This document shows, piece by piece, positions 26,894 to 35,204 of a stretch of DNA of 64,000 nt. Position numbers and translations under genes: made by a program. The notes under the pieces are model-generated. The model did no database searches. It was given only the letters and a program-made list of their open reading frames with translations, and was not told the origin of the DNA. The DNA comes from Rubrobacter xylanophilus (GTDB taxonomy: Bacteria > Actinomycetota > Rubrobacteria > Rubrobacterales > Rubrobacteraceae): NCBI RefSeq assembly GCF_007164525.1, contig NZ_AP019791.1, forward strand, positions 2,839,501 to 2,903,500, read 5' to 3'. Position 1 is the stretch's first letter, and every line of letters begins with the position of its first letter.

Positions 26894-27222
26894 CGCTCCT
26901 CCCCGGGGAGCACCTGCTCGGCGAGCACCTCCGAGCGGATGACGAGCCCCTCCCGCACCGCCCGCCGCACGAAGGGGAGGAAGGCTTCGATCTTCTCCGC
27001 CTCGTCCACGAGGTCCACTACCACCGGCAGGTTCTCCGCCAGACGCAGGATGCCCGCGGAGGCGATGTCCGCGTGCGGGGCGTAGCCCATGAACCCCTTG
27101 AAGACGGTGGCCCCGGCGAGCCCCCGCTCCCGGGCGGCGAGCACCAGGGCCTCGAAGAGCGGGCGTCCCCTGTAGCGCTCGTCCTCGCCGATGAGGATGC
27201 GCAGCCGGACCGCGGGCCTCAT
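26890..27222 (-). CDS. DUF190 protein (first copy)
   Basis: 110 aa. It has a DUF190 core with VRLRILIGEDERYRGRPLFE, ATVFKGFMGYAPHADI and LPVVVDLVDE. The fold resembles PII signalling proteins, and such genes cluster with crcB. The start ATG overlaps the stop of the upstream crcB gene (ATGA), so it is translated with the channel. Confidence 0.9.
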   Translation of the reverse strand: MRPAVRLRILIGEDERYRGRPLFEALVLAARERGLAGATVFKGFMGYAPHADIASAGILRLAENLPVVVDLVDEAEKIEAFLPFVRRAVREGLVIRSEVLAEQVLPGEER

Positions 27223-27593
27223 CCCGCCACTCCCGCCCCCGCTGACGCGCCCAAGGAGAAGGCGAAGAGCCCGAGCGCCAGGCTGCCGACGACGTTGAAG
27301 AAGGCCCGGTCGCGCTCCCCGGAGGCGGCCAGGTTGATCGTCTCCAGCATGAGCGTGGAGAAGGTGGTGAACCCGCCGAGCAGCCCGCTCCCGAGCACGA
27401 GGAGCAGCGTCCTCTCGTGCGGGGCCGCCCCCTGCAGCAGGCCGAGCCCGAGGCAGCCGAGCACGTTGACCGCCAGCGTGCCCCAGGGGAACTCCGGTCC
27501 CATCCGGTGCCCCACCCAGCCGCCGAGGAGGTATCGGAGAACCGAACCTGCCCCGGCACCGACGAGGGTGAGGGCGAGCTCCACGTGCGACAC
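27219..27593 (-). CDS. crcB: Fluoride channel subunit CrcB/Fluc
   Basis: 124 aa with four transmembrane helices. GAGAGSVLRYLLGG, PWGTLAVNVLGCLGLG (pore Asn) and GLLGGFTTFSTLMLE (sodium site and Phe box) are the Fluc signatures. Fluc channels let F- leave the cell down its gradient. It starts at GTG 27593, sharing a base with the stop of the fused CrcB upstream (TAGTG). The two unequal subunits may form a heterodimer. Confidence 0.95.
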   Translation of the reverse strand: MSHVELALTLVGAGAGSVLRYLLGGWVGHRMGPEFPWGTLAVNVLGCLGLGLLQGAAPHERTLLLVLGSGLLGGFTTFSTLMLETINLAASGERDRAFFNVVGSLALGLFAFSLGASAGAGVAG

Positions 27594-28270
27594 TAGAGGA
27601 ACCTCCGGGAGATCCAGAAGCCCCCGAAGGCCGCGAGCAGCCCGAACAGGATGCTGCCGCCGCCATAGAGCCCGCCGAGCAGCGGTGAGGCCTCCCAGCC
27701 GCGCATGGTGTGCAGGGCATAGGAGCTGAAGGTGGTGAGCGACCCCAGAAAACCCAGTACCCAGAACGTCCGTGCCCGCTCGCCGACGAACCGCTCGAAG
27801 ATGAGGGTGCCGAAGATCGCTATGAAAAAGGAGCCGACCACGTTGGCCGCAAGGGTGCCCCAGGGAAATACGCCGTAGGCTTCGGGGGTGATCTGACGGG
27901 CGGTCTCCTCCGCCGCCAGCCGCGTCCCGGCCCCCAGTGCTCCCCCGGCGAAGACCCACCCGAGATTCTCGAGCCCGGCGCGGAAGGGCCGGGAGCGCAG
28001 GGCGGCACCCCGCAGGAAGCCCTCCGGGGCTTCGTGCACCACCGCCTCGCGGGATACCGAGATGCTCGCCCCCGGTAGAAGCCCCCGCAGCTCCTGGAGC
28101 ACCTTCGCCAGAACCTCCTCCTCGTCGATCAGCATGAGGAAGACGTGGTGCGCCGCCTTCGTCTCGGGCCCCCGGTAGGCCGTTGCCGAGGCCACGCCCC
28201 GCCGGTGGGCCAGGCGCACCGCCCGCTCACAATCGAGCTCCGAGCTCAGCCTGACCGTCGCCTGAGCCAC
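27593..28270 (-). CDS. crcB: Fused DUF190-like sensor domain and CrcB/Fluc fluoride channel
   Basis: 225 aa from GTG 28270. Residues ~1-75 form a small alpha/beta domain resembling DUF190/PII (ATVRLSSELDCERAV, RRGVASATAYRG, HHVFLMLIDEEEVL). Residues ~100-225 are a complete CrcB channel: GGALGAGTRLAAEE, PWGTLAANVVGSF and GFLGSLTTFSSYALH. Family CrcB proteins are ~125 aa, so this is a true N-terminal fusion. The start is uncertain: TTG 28288 is also possible, and earlier codons fall in the terminator. First gene after the fluoride riboswitch. Confidence 0.88.
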   Translation of the reverse strand: MAQATVRLSSELDCERAVRLAHRRGVASATAYRGPETKAAHHVFLMLIDEEEVLAKVLQELRGLLPGASISVSREAVVHEAPEGFLRGAALRSRPFRAGLENLGWVFAGGALGAGTRLAAEETARQITPEAYGVFPWGTLAANVVGSFFIAIFGTLIFERFVGERARTFWVLGFLGSLTTFSSYALHTMRGWEASPLLGGLYGGGSILFGLLAAFGGFWISRRFL

Positions 28271-28326
28271 CGTCCGCTCTGTTCCCAACCCTCTCTCGAC
28301 CCCCTGCGGTGTCCCGTTGACGCAAC

Positions 28327-28363
28327 AAAAAAGCCTCCGCCCGCGCACCCGGGGGGTGCGGGA
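28327..28363 (-). terminator. Riboswitch expression-platform terminator
   Basis: Just after the aptamer, a G+C-rich hairpin (CCCGCACCC paired with GGGTGCGCGGG) is followed on the minus strand by six T residues. It is an intrinsic terminator expected to form when no fluoride is bound. Confidence 0.8.
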
Positions 28364-28429
28364 CAGAAGCCATCAGCGCCGCCGGCGCGGTTCTCCGGAG
28401 AATCTCCCGGAAGGCGGGCCTCATCGCCC
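28364..28429 (-). ncRNA. Fluoride riboswitch aptamer (crcB RNA motif)
   Basis: The minus strand begins GGGCGATGAGGCCCGCC and ends GCTGATGGCTTCTG, with a variable G+C-rich helix between. These are the two conserved blocks of the crcB motif and match the Thermotoga petrophila aptamer almost base for base. It stands between the promoter and a terminator in front of two crcB genes. Fluoride binding should stabilise the aptamer, block terminator formation and switch the operon on. Confidence 0.95.
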
Positions 28430-28443
28430 TGCTCGTAACGCGG

Positions 28444-28472
28444 ACTTTACGACGTGTGGCGAGGCATTGCAA
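28444..28472 (-). promoter_or_regulatory. Promoter of the fluoride operon
   Basis: On the minus strand TTGCAA and TAAAGT are separated by 17 bases, and the -10 box ends 14 bases before the aptamer. The spacing and position suit a vegetative sigma factor. Confidence 0.6.
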
Positions 28473-28515
28473 GTGCGGGTCTTCGGCGGGGGGTGTATGC
28501 TGTAATGGAGAGGGG

Positions 28516-28920
28516 ATGCCGGTGGTGGAGCCTGGGGTCGAGCGGAGATTGAGGGAGGAGAAGATCGTCTGGCTGACCACGGTGCGGCCGGACGGGCAGC
28601 CGCAGCCGGTGCCGGTGTGGTTCGTGTGGGGGACGGAGGGTTTTCTGATCTACTCCCGTCCCAACGCCCGCAAGCTGCGCAACATCCGCTCCAACCCGCG
28701 GGTGGGGCTGAACCTGAACTGCGACGAGCGGGGAGGGAGCGTGGTGCGGGTGGAGGGGACGGCGGAGATCGTGGAGGACGCCGCCCCGGCCTCGGAGATC
28801 CCGGAGTACGTGGAGAAGTACCGGGAGGACATGCGCCGGATAGGCTACGAGCCGGCCGGGTTCGCACTGGACTACTCGGTGGCCATCCGGGTCACCCCGC
28901 GCCGCTGGCGGAGCTGGTAG
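28516..28920 (+). CDS. PPOX-fold (pyridoxamine oxidase/F420-type) protein
   Basis: 134 aa split-barrel protein: VWLTTVRPDGQPQPVPVWFVW, GFLIYSRPNARKLRNIRSNPRV and the closing ITPRRWR-like VTPRRWRSW. It is closest in pattern to the TIGR03667/Rv3369 group of F420- or FMN-dependent oxidoreductases common in actinobacteria. Substrate unknown. ATG 28516 follows GGAGAGGGG. Confidence 0.88.
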   Translation: MPVVEPGVERRLREEKIVWLTTVRPDGQPQPVPVWFVWGTEGFLIYSRPNARKLRNIRSNPRVGLNLNCDERGGSVVRVEGTAEIVEDAAPASEIPEYVEKYREDMRRIGYEPAGFALDYSVAIRVTPRRWRSW

Positions 28921-28929
28921 GCGCCCCGC

Positions 28930-29457
28930 TCAGGCGGGATCTTCCTCGAGGATGTCCTCGATCTCCCGGGCGGCCCGGACTACGACCCCGCGGACGCGGC
29001 GCAGCTTCTCCCGGTCCACCCTTCCCGCGCGCAGCTTGCGGGCGAAGAGCCTTCCCAGATCCCCGAGCTCGTGCCGGATCTCGTGCAGCTCGCCCTCGAA
29101 CTCCGGGTCCCTTCCTCTCCCGAAGCGGCCCCAGACGTCCTCGACCTCCTCCCGGTGCTCCCGCAGGAACGTCTTGCCCTGCCCGGTGATCTCGTAGACC
29201 CGCTTGCCGTCCCGCCGGGAGGACCTCACGTAGCCCATGTCCTCGAGCATCTGCAGCGTGGGGTAGACCGATCCGGGACTCGGCGCATAGAACCCCCGGG
29301 AACGCTCCCCGAGCGCCCGGATCACCTCGTACCCGTGCGCCGGCCGCTCCTCGAGCAGGTCCAAGATCACGTACTTCAAATCCCCCTTCCCAAACCTCCG
29401 CCGTGGCTCGAAACCAGCCCTCCATCCAGACCCCCACCCGAAAAATCCTCCCCGCAT
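28930..29457 (-). CDS. PadR-family transcriptional regulator
   Basis: 175 aa. After a Gly/Trp/Phe-rich N-terminal tail comes a winged helix (KGDLKYVILDLLEERPAHGYEVI, SPGSVYPTLQMLEDMGYV, RRDGKRVYEITGQG). A C-terminal helical dimerisation part with an acidic end (EIEDILEEDPA) follows. PadR proteins repress drug or phenolic-acid genes until a ligand binds. The ATG at 29457 has AAGGAGG ten bases upstream. It diverges from the D-amino-acid oxidase gene. Confidence 0.92.
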   Translation of the reverse strand: MRGGFFGWGSGWRAGFEPRRRFGKGDLKYVILDLLEERPAHGYEVIRALGERSRGFYAPSPGSVYPTLQMLEDMGYVRSSRRDGKRVYEITGQGKTFLREHREEVEDVWGRFGRGRDPEFEGELHEIRHELGDLGRLFARKLRAGRVDREKLRRVRGVVVRAAREIEDILEEDPA

Positions 29458-29509
29458 CCCGGATGAACCTCCTTCGGCCTCGCTCCAGTACAAACCCAAC
29501 ACATTTAAG

Positions 29510-29523
29510 TATATCAAGATATA
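29510..29523. promoter_or_regulatory. Palindromic PadR-type operator
   Basis: TATATC-AA-GATATA is a perfect inverted repeat in a short A+T-rich patch between the divergent padR and oxidase genes. On the minus strand it overlaps the TATACT box for padR. PadR proteins bind such A+T-rich palindromes, so it may control both genes. Confidence 0.6.
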
Positions 29524-29574
29524 TCGTGATGTCACGAAAAAGTTTTCGGCGGGGCCATTGCTGGAGCCGGGGGG

Positions 29575-30573
29575 ATGGTGGGGATAGAGTATGCGGGGAT
29601 GAGGGCTTCTGGGCGGGCAGTGGTGGTGGGGTGTGGTGTGATCGGTCTGAGCACCGCGCTCGTGTTGTGCGAGCGGGGCTTCGGGGCACGCGTGGTCGCC
29701 CGCGAGCCGCCGGAGCGGACGACCTCGGCGGTGGCGGCGGCGGTGTGGTATCCGTACAGGGCGTATCCGGAGGACCGGGTGCTCCGGTGGGGGGCGCGCA
29801 CCTACGGGGTCTTCCGGGAGTTGGCGGCCGATCCCCGCAGCGGCGTGCGCCTGCGGGAGGGGGTGGAGCTCCTGCGCCGCACGTCCGCCGAGGAGCCGTG
29901 GTGGTGGGGGGCGGTCTCGGGCTTCCGGCGGTGCCAGCGGGAAGAGCTTCCGCCCGGGTGCCGGGGTGGCTACCGCTTCGTCGCCCCGGTGGCCGAGATG
30001 CCCGCCTACCTCGCCTACCTGCTCGGGCGCTTCCGGGAGGCCGGGGGAGAGCTGGAGCTCCGGGAGGTGTCCTCGCTGGAAGAGGTGGCGGGCGGGGCGG
30101 ACGTGGTTGTCAACTGCTCTGGGGCAGGAGCGAGAAAGCTCGCCGGGGACCCCGCCGTGTTCCCCATCCGCGGTCAGATCCTGCGCGTCGCCAACCCGGG
30201 GCTGGAGCGGTTCGTGCTCGACGAGGAGAACCCCGAGGGCCTGACCTACATCGTCCCCCGCGCAAAAGATTGCATCCTCGGCGGCACCGCCGAAGAGGGA
30301 AACTGGAGCACCCGGCCCGACCCGGTCACCGCGGATTCCATCCTCCACCGCTGTACCGCCCTCGAACCCCGCCTGCAGGAAGCACCGGTCCTCGAACACC
30401 GGGTCGGCCTCAGGCCCGGTCGCCCGGAGGTCCGCCTCGAACGGACGGCGCTCCCCGACGGAACCCCTTGCATCCACAACTACGGCCACGGCGGCTCCGG
30501 CGTCACCCTCTCCTGGGGCTGCGCCGAAGAGGCCGCAGAGCTGGCCGCAGCCGCACTCGACCGGAACCCTTGA
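29575..30573 (+). CDS. D-amino-acid oxidase
   Basis: 332 aa FAD-dependent oxidase. Dinucleotide-binding motif VVVGCGVIGLSTAL, the AAAVWYPYRA segment typical of DAAO, active-site Tyr/Arg region (ILEHRVGLRPGRPEVRLE-like), and the C-terminal HNYGHGGSGVTLSWG signature. It oxidises D-amino acids to 2-oxo acids with H2O2 and ammonia. Bacterial DAAOs are uncommon; the sequence resembles the characterised thermostable enzyme of Rubrobacter xylanophilus. No peroxisomal-type tail is present. ATG 29575 has GGAG at good spacing; ATG 29599 is an alternative. Confidence 0.93.
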   Translation: MVGIEYAGMRASGRAVVVGCGVIGLSTALVLCERGFGARVVAREPPERTTSAVAAAVWYPYRAYPEDRVLRWGARTYGVFRELAADPRSGVRLREGVELLRRTSAEEPWWWGAVSGFRRCQREELPPGCRGGYRFVAPVAEMPAYLAYLLGRFREAGGELELREVSSLEEVAGGADVVVNCSGAGARKLAGDPAVFPIRGQILRVANPGLERFVLDEENPEGLTYIVPRAKDCILGGTAEEGNWSTRPDPVTADSILHRCTALEPRLQEAPVLEHRVGLRPGRPEVRLERTALPDGTPCIHNYGHGGSGVTLSWGCAEEAAELAAAALDRNP

Positions 30574-30609
30574 CACGACCCCCACCGTACCGTACGATGC
30601 GGACCGCTC

Positions 30610-30626
30610 TACAGTATCGAACTGTA
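30610..30626 (+). promoter_or_regulatory. 17-bp inverted repeat over the gntR promoter
   Basis: TACAGT-ATCGA-ACTGTA lies 28 bases before the FadR-type regulator and overlaps a TATAAC -10 box. The placement suits an autoregulatory operator for that protein. Confidence 0.5.
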
Positions 30627-30654
30627 TAACTCATCGGGGAAAGGGATACGGTTC

Positions 30655-31404
30655 GTGACGAAGGGTGGATCTGGCCGGGAAGGCGTCAGGGCGTTCAGGC
30701 TGTCTGCTGGGCTTGCCGACCGGCTGCGGCGTCGGATACTGGGGGGCGAGTTCGGGCCTGGGGGGCGGCTGCCGGGCAACCGGGAGCTTGCGGCGGCGTA
30801 CGGGGTGGGCGTGGGGTCGGTGCGGGAGGCGATCCGGGAGCTGGACGCCGAGGGGCTGGTGGAGGTAAGGCCCGGGAGCGGGACGTATGTCTCGCGGGAT
30901 CTGCGGACCTCCTGGCCGTCGGGCGGGGAACGGCCGCTGGATCGGGAGCAGGTCGAGGAGCTCATAGAGGCCCGGGAGGTGCTCGAGCCCCGGCTGGCGG
31001 AGCTGGCCGCGCGGAGGGCATCCGCGGAGCAGGTTGAGGGGCTGTGGCGGGCGCTCGAGCGGATGCAGGAGAGCATCTCCGATCCTCCGGCCTTCGCCGA
31101 GGCCGACGTAGGGCTGCACATGGCGATCGCCGAGGCGGTCGGCAACCGTTTCCTGATGAAGGCCACCGCCGACATCCGGGCGCTTCTCCGCCGGGACATG
31201 GAGCTCAGCGCGGAGGTCGGCATCCGGCGAGCCGGGACCTTGCAGTTCAGCGTCGACTCCCACCGCCGGCTGGTGGCGGCCATAGCCGCGGGGGAGCCGG
31301 AGAAGGCCGCCCGGATCATGTCGAGCATCCTGCGTCGCAACCGGGGCTTCGTGACGGGTCTCTACTCCGGGGGGATGGCGGCGGAGGGTTCGGGCGAGTT
31401 CTGA
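30655..31404 (+). CDS. FadR-subfamily GntR regulator of the sugar-acid island
   Basis: 249 aa. The N-terminal winged helix ([31 protein letters not shown]) is followed by [10 protein letters not shown] and an all-helical FCD effector domain (~90-230) with His residues placed to bind a metal and a carboxylate ligand. FCD regulators commonly sense sugar acids. It heads the co-directional catabolic genes that follow. GTG start at 30655, with GGGGAAAGGG upstream. Confidence 0.92.
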   Translation: MTKGGSGREGVRAFRLSAGLADRLRRRILGGEFGPGGRLPGNRELAAAYGVGVGSVREAIRELDAEGLVEVRPGSGTYVSRDLRTSWPSGGERPLDREQVEELIEAREVLEPRLAELAARRASAEQVEGLWRALERMQESISDPPAFAEADVGLHMAIAEAVGNRFLMKATADIRALLRRDMELSAEVGIRRAGTLQFSVDSHRRLVAAIAAGEPEKAARIMSSILRRNRGFVTGLYSGGMAAEGSGEF

Positions 31405-31432
31405 GGAGAGGCGCGGCTGCGAGGAGGCGGAC

Positions 31433-31834
31433 ATGGAGCTGGCGCCCGGGATACACCGCATTGAGAGCATACTGGGACCCCGGCCGTTCTCGCAGTATCT
31501 GCTGCTGGTCGAGGGGACGGAGGGCGTGGCCAGGGGCACCATCGGCTGGCCGGATTACCCGGAGGGTAGCCCGAGCACCATAGACTTCACCACCAGGCTG
31601 CAACCCGGCTACTGGTTTCTGCCTCGGTGGGAGGAGCGCTGGTTCCCGCAGGCCTTCATCGGCACGATGGGCCAGCTCATGCGGGCCCTGGAAGAGGGCT
31701 CGGAGCCGGAGATCTCCGGCCGCGACAACCTGAGGACCATGGCCCTGGTGGAGGCCGCCTACCGGTCGGCCGGAGAGGGCCGGGCGGTGAGGCTGGACGA
31801 GATCGTTGTGGAGGTTCGGGGTGGCGAGGCTTGA
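31433..31834 (+). pseudogene. Chimeric relic: metallo-beta-lactamase start joined to an oxidoreductase end
   Basis: 133 codons, still open. Residues 1-32 ([20 protein letters not shown]) match the N-terminus of the metallo-beta-lactamase-fold protein at 40643 ([20 protein letters not shown]). From ~residue 37 on, the sequence ([40 protein letters not shown]) matches the C-terminal part of Gfo/Idh/MocA oxidoreductases. Neither part keeps an active site: the metal-binding HxHxDH and the Rossmann fold are both missing. An internal deletion that fused two former neighbours explains it best. The end overlaps the SDR gene and still supplies its GGAGG ribosome site. Confidence 0.75.
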
Positions 31835-32573
31835 CGGGAAGGTAGCGGTGGTCACCGGTGGCGGTGGCGGGCTCGGGGAGGGCATCTGCTCCAGGCTCGC
31901 CGCCGCCGGGGCAGCCGTCGCGGTTGTGGACGTTTCTCGCGAGAAGGCGCGCCGGGTGGAGGAGCTGGTCGCGGGGAAGGGCGGGCGCTGCGTGGCCGTC
32001 GAGGCCGACGTCTCCGACCGCCGTTCGGTCGAGCGGATGGCGGAGCGGGTCGCCGGCGAGCTGGGCGGCATAGACATCCTGGTCAACAACGCCGCCATCT
32101 ACCCTTTGCGGCCCTGGACCGAGATCGACGAGGAGGAGTGGGACCGCGTGCTCGCGGTGAACATCAAGGGATACTTCCTGTGCGCCCGGGCCGCCTACCC
32201 GTACATGAGGGAGCGGGGGGGAGGGAGGATCATCAACGTCGCCTCCATAACCTTCTTCATAGGCTGGGCGGGCTTTCTGGACTACGTCTCCTCCAAGGGG
32301 GCGGTGGTCGGCTTCACCCGCACGCTCGCCCGGGAGGTCGGGCCGGAGGGGATCACGGTGAACGCCGTCTCCCCCGGCGCCTTCCCGACGGACGCCGAGC
32401 GGGTGCACCCCGACCAGGAGGCCCTGAACCGCAGGATCCTCGACGCCCAGTGCATCAAGCGTCGCGGCACCCCGGAGGATGTGGGCAACCTGGTGGCGTT
32501 TCTGGCCAGCGAGGAGGCCTCGTTCATCACCGGGCAGACCATAGAGATCGACGGCGGCTGGGCGATGCACTGA
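31821..32573 (+). CDS. Short-chain dehydrogenase of the sugar-acid island
   Basis: 250 aa classical [17 protein letters not shown], Ser in NVASITF, YVSSK and the [15 protein letters not shown] end typical of FabG-like sugar or sugar-acid dehydrogenases. It probably oxidises an aldose or a keto-deoxy acid with NAD(P)+. The GTG at 31821 is seven bases from GGAGG. Its stop overlaps the next gene (TGATG). Confidence 0.93.
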   Translation: MARLDGKVAVVTGGGGGLGEGICSRLAAAGAAVAVVDVSREKARRVEELVAGKGGRCVAVEADVSDRRSVERMAERVAGELGGIDILVNNAAIYPLRPWTEIDEEEWDRVLAVNIKGYFLCARAAYPYMRERGGGRIINVASITFFIGWAGFLDYVSSKGAVVGFTRTLAREVGPEGITVNAVSPGAFPTDAERVHPDQEALNRRILDAQCIKRRGTPEDVGNLVAFLASEEASFITGQTIEIDGGWAMH

Positions 32574-33697
32574 TGGTGCGGCTCTGGGGGAAGGACTACG
32601 GCCGGCGGGAGCTCATGCGCCGGGTCGGGCGTCTCGAGCAGGTGGCGGGCGTCCGCCTGGTCGTCCTGGGTGACGGTGCGGGACGCGGGGTGCGGGCGCT
32701 GGAGTTCCGCACGGGCAGCGGCTTCTCCTTCGAGGTGCTGGTGGACCGCGCCTTCGACGTCGGACGTTGCGAGTTCGGGGGACGGCCCCTGAGCTGGCTC
32801 TCCGGGGTGGGCACGAGCGGCCCCTGGTTCTACGAGCCGGAGGGGCTGGGCTTTTTCCGTACTTTCGGGGGCGGTCTGCTTACCACCTGCGGCCTGGACC
32901 ACGCCCTGTTCATGGCCGAGGACACCGCGGAGCAGTATCACTACCCGCCGAAGCGCACCGAGAGGTACGGGCTACACGGCCGGGTCTCCAACCTTCCGGC
33001 CCGGCTGGCCGGTTACGGCGAGAGGTGGGAGGGGGAGGAGTGCGTGCTCTGGGCGGAGGGGGAGGTGTTGCAGGCAGCGGTCTTCGGGGAGCAGCTGCTG
33101 CTGCGGCGGCGGATCGAGGCCCGGGTGGGCGAGTCGCGCCTCACCGTCCGCGACGAGGTGGAGAACGTGGGCTTCGACCCGACGCCGCACATGTACCTCT
33201 ACCACGTGAACCTGGGGTTCCCGGTGGTGGACGAGGGGGCCGGGCTGCTCGCCCCCGCGGTCTCCGTGAGACCCCGGGGGGACTACCCGGCGGAGGGGTA
33301 CGGCCGTTTCCACGCGCCGGAGGAGGGCTACGTGGAGCGGGTCTTCGAGCACGAGCTCGCCGCCGAGGAGGACGGTACGGTGCCCGTGGCGGTGGTCAAC
33401 CGCTCCCTGGGTCTGGGTGTCTACCAGCTCTACGACCGGGAACAGCTCCCCCACCACTTCGTGTGGAGGATGCTCGGAGAGGGGACGTACGTGGTGGGGA
33501 TCGAGCCGAGCACCAACCGCACCGCCGGGCGGCTGGACGCCCGGCGGCGGGGCGAGCTGATCGAGCTTAAGGCCGGGGAGCGGCGCTCCTACGCGATGGA
33601 GCTGGGCGTCCTGGAGGGGGAGGCGGAGATAGAGAATTTCGCCCGGCGGGTGGAGGCTGTGAAGGTCCGGCAGGCGCGGAAGGGAGAGATGCGATGA
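32573..33697 (+). CDS. DUF4432 protein, aldose 1-epimerase-like
   Basis: 374 aa beta-sandwich protein of the galactose-mutarotase-like fold. Typical DUF4432 segments are LVDRAFDVGRCEFGGRPL, GGLLTTCGLDH, YGLHGRVSNLPA and HMYLYHVNLGFPVVDEG. Members are found with carbohydrate catabolism and are thought to isomerise or bind sugars; no reaction is proven. Conserved His residues (GLHG, YHVN) suggest catalysis. It is coupled to the SDR before it and overlaps the next gene by ATGA. Confidence 0.88.
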   Translation: MVRLWGKDYGRRELMRRVGRLEQVAGVRLVVLGDGAGRGVRALEFRTGSGFSFEVLVDRAFDVGRCEFGGRPLSWLSGVGTSGPWFYEPEGLGFFRTFGGGLLTTCGLDHALFMAEDTAEQYHYPPKRTERYGLHGRVSNLPARLAGYGERWEGEECVLWAEGEVLQAAVFGEQLLLRRRIEARVGESRLTVRDEVENVGFDPTPHMYLYHVNLGFPVVDEGAGLLAPAVSVRPRGDYPAEGYGRFHAPEEGYVERVFEHELAAEEDGTVPVAVVNRSLGLGVYQLYDREQLPHHFVWRMLGEGTYVVGIEPSTNRTAGRLDARRRGELIELKAGERRSYAMELGVLEGEAEIENFARRVEAVKVRQARKGEMR

Positions 33698-34830
33698 GGG
33701 GTACGGCAACGGAGCCCGCGGGGCGCAGGGAACGGCTGGAGGAGATCCTGATCGTGGACTGCGACGTGCACGTCCACGAGTCGCCCGGGGAGCTCGCGCC
33801 CTACTGCGACATGCCGTGGCGCAAAGCCCTGGAGAACATCGCCGGCGTTGAGGAGTATTACCTGGACATCCCGGGCTTCTCTCCGGGGATGACGTGGTAC
33901 GAGGCGCGATTCCCGAGCGGGCACGAGGGGCGGCGCATGGTGCACACCGCGGAGCAGATGCGAGAGGAGCTCGACGAGATCCACGTGGACATAGGCATCC
34001 TCTTCCCGGACCACCTGCTCAAGATCGCGCTCATCACCCAGGACGAGTACGCCGCCGCGCTGGCGCGGGCGTACAACCGCTGGCTCCTGGAGAAGTGGTG
34101 CTCGCAGGAGAGAAAGCTCCTGGGCTGCATCCTCGCCTGCCCCCAGGATCCGGAGGACGCCGCGAGGGAGATAAGGCGCTACGCCGAAGAACCGGAGATG
34201 GTCGGGGTGTATTTGCCGTGCGCCGGCCTCGACCCGCTGTGGGGCCACCGCCGCTACGACCCCATCTACGAGGCCGCGCAGGAGACCGACCTCCCGATCC
34301 TCCTGCACAGCGTCACCGTGGTGCACCCCGTCTTCCCCTTCAACCTGCACGGCTTCGAGACCGAGTTCGGACGCCACATCTGCGGGCACACGTTCGCGAT
34401 CATGGCCAATTTGGTGCATATGATCTCCTCCGGCGTCCCCGTGCGCTACCCGGAGCTGCGCATCGCCGTGACCGAGGCGGGCATCTCCTGGGTCCCTTTC
34501 CTGATGAACCGGATGGACAAGGAGTACCTGGAGCGGCGCCGCGAGATCCCCATCCTCAAGGAGCGCCCGAGCCACTACCTGAAGAAGATGTACTTCGCCA
34601 CCCAGCCCATAGAAGAGCCGGAGGATCTCGGAGACCTGGTGAAGCTCGTTGAGCTCTACGACGGCGAGAAGACCACCATCTTCGCCTCCGACTGGCCCCA
34701 CCACGATTTCGACCACCCTATGAAGCTGCACCAGGCGCCGTTCTCGAACGAGGTCCGGCGCAGGATCTTCGGGGAGAACGCCCTCGAGCTCTTCAAGATC
34801 GACGCCGAGGGCCGGAGGCAGAACCTCTGA
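33694..34830 (+). CDS. Amidohydrolase-2 family metal-dependent hydrolase or decarboxylase
   Basis: 378 aa TIM-barrel protein. DCDVHVHE gives the first two metal ligands, and LLHSVTV and HTFAIMANL contain later His residues. FASDWPHHDFDHP carries the final Asp. This is the ACMSD-like branch, which includes decarboxylases, hydratases and lactonases. In this setting it might open a sugar lactone or cleave a keto acid; that is inference. It is coupled to the Rieske protein gene by a TGATG overlap. Confidence 0.88.
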   Translation: MRGTATEPAGRRERLEEILIVDCDVHVHESPGELAPYCDMPWRKALENIAGVEEYYLDIPGFSPGMTWYEARFPSGHEGRRMVHTAEQMREELDEIHVDIGILFPDHLLKIALITQDEYAAALARAYNRWLLEKWCSQERKLLGCILACPQDPEDAAREIRRYAEEPEMVGVYLPCAGLDPLWGHRRYDPIYEAAQETDLPILLHSVTVVHPVFPFNLHGFETEFGRHICGHTFAIMANLVHMISSGVPVRYPELRIAVTEAGISWVPFLMNRMDKEYLERRREIPILKERPSHYLKKMYFATQPIEEPEDLGDLVKLVELYDGEKTTIFASDWPHHDFDHPMKLHQAPFSNEVRRRIFGENALELFKIDAEGRRQNL

Positions 34831-35201
34831 TGGTCAGACAGAGGCGCAAGCACCCGGTCGGCAGGCTCTCCGAGTTCCCACCGGGAACCCACCGGGTGGT
34901 CCGGGTGGGCCGGCGGGAGATCGGGGTCTTCAACATCCGCGGCACCCTCTACGCCCTGCCCAACCTCTGCCCGCACCAGACCGGCCCCCTTTGCGAGGGG
35001 AAGACGACCACCGGAACCCTCGTGGCGCGGGAGGAGAACGACTGGAAGTTCGAGTGGGCCTACGAGGGCGAGATCGTATCCTGCCCCTGGCACGGGCTGG
35101 AGTACCACATCCCCACCGGCAAGTGTCTGGCCTTCCCCGAGATAACCCTCCGCCGCTACGAGGTGGTGGTCGAGGACGGGGTGGTGAAGGTGATCCTTTA
35201 G
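34830..35201 (+). CDS. Stand-alone Rieske [2Fe-2S] protein
   Basis: 123 aa. The cluster ligands are in NLCPHQTGPLC (Cys, His) and SCPWHGLEYH (Cys, His), with an insertion of ~40 residues between them. It lacks a membrane anchor and an oxygenase domain, so it is ferredoxin-like and could carry electrons for an oxygenase or bind its partner hydrolase. It is translationally coupled to the amidohydrolase gene. Confidence 0.92.
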   Translation: MVRQRRKHPVGRLSEFPPGTHRVVRVGRREIGVFNIRGTLYALPNLCPHQTGPLCEGKTTTGTLVAREENDWKFEWAYEGEIVSCPWHGLEYHIPTGKCLAFPEITLRRYEVVVEDGVVKVIL

Positions 35202-35204
35202 GAC

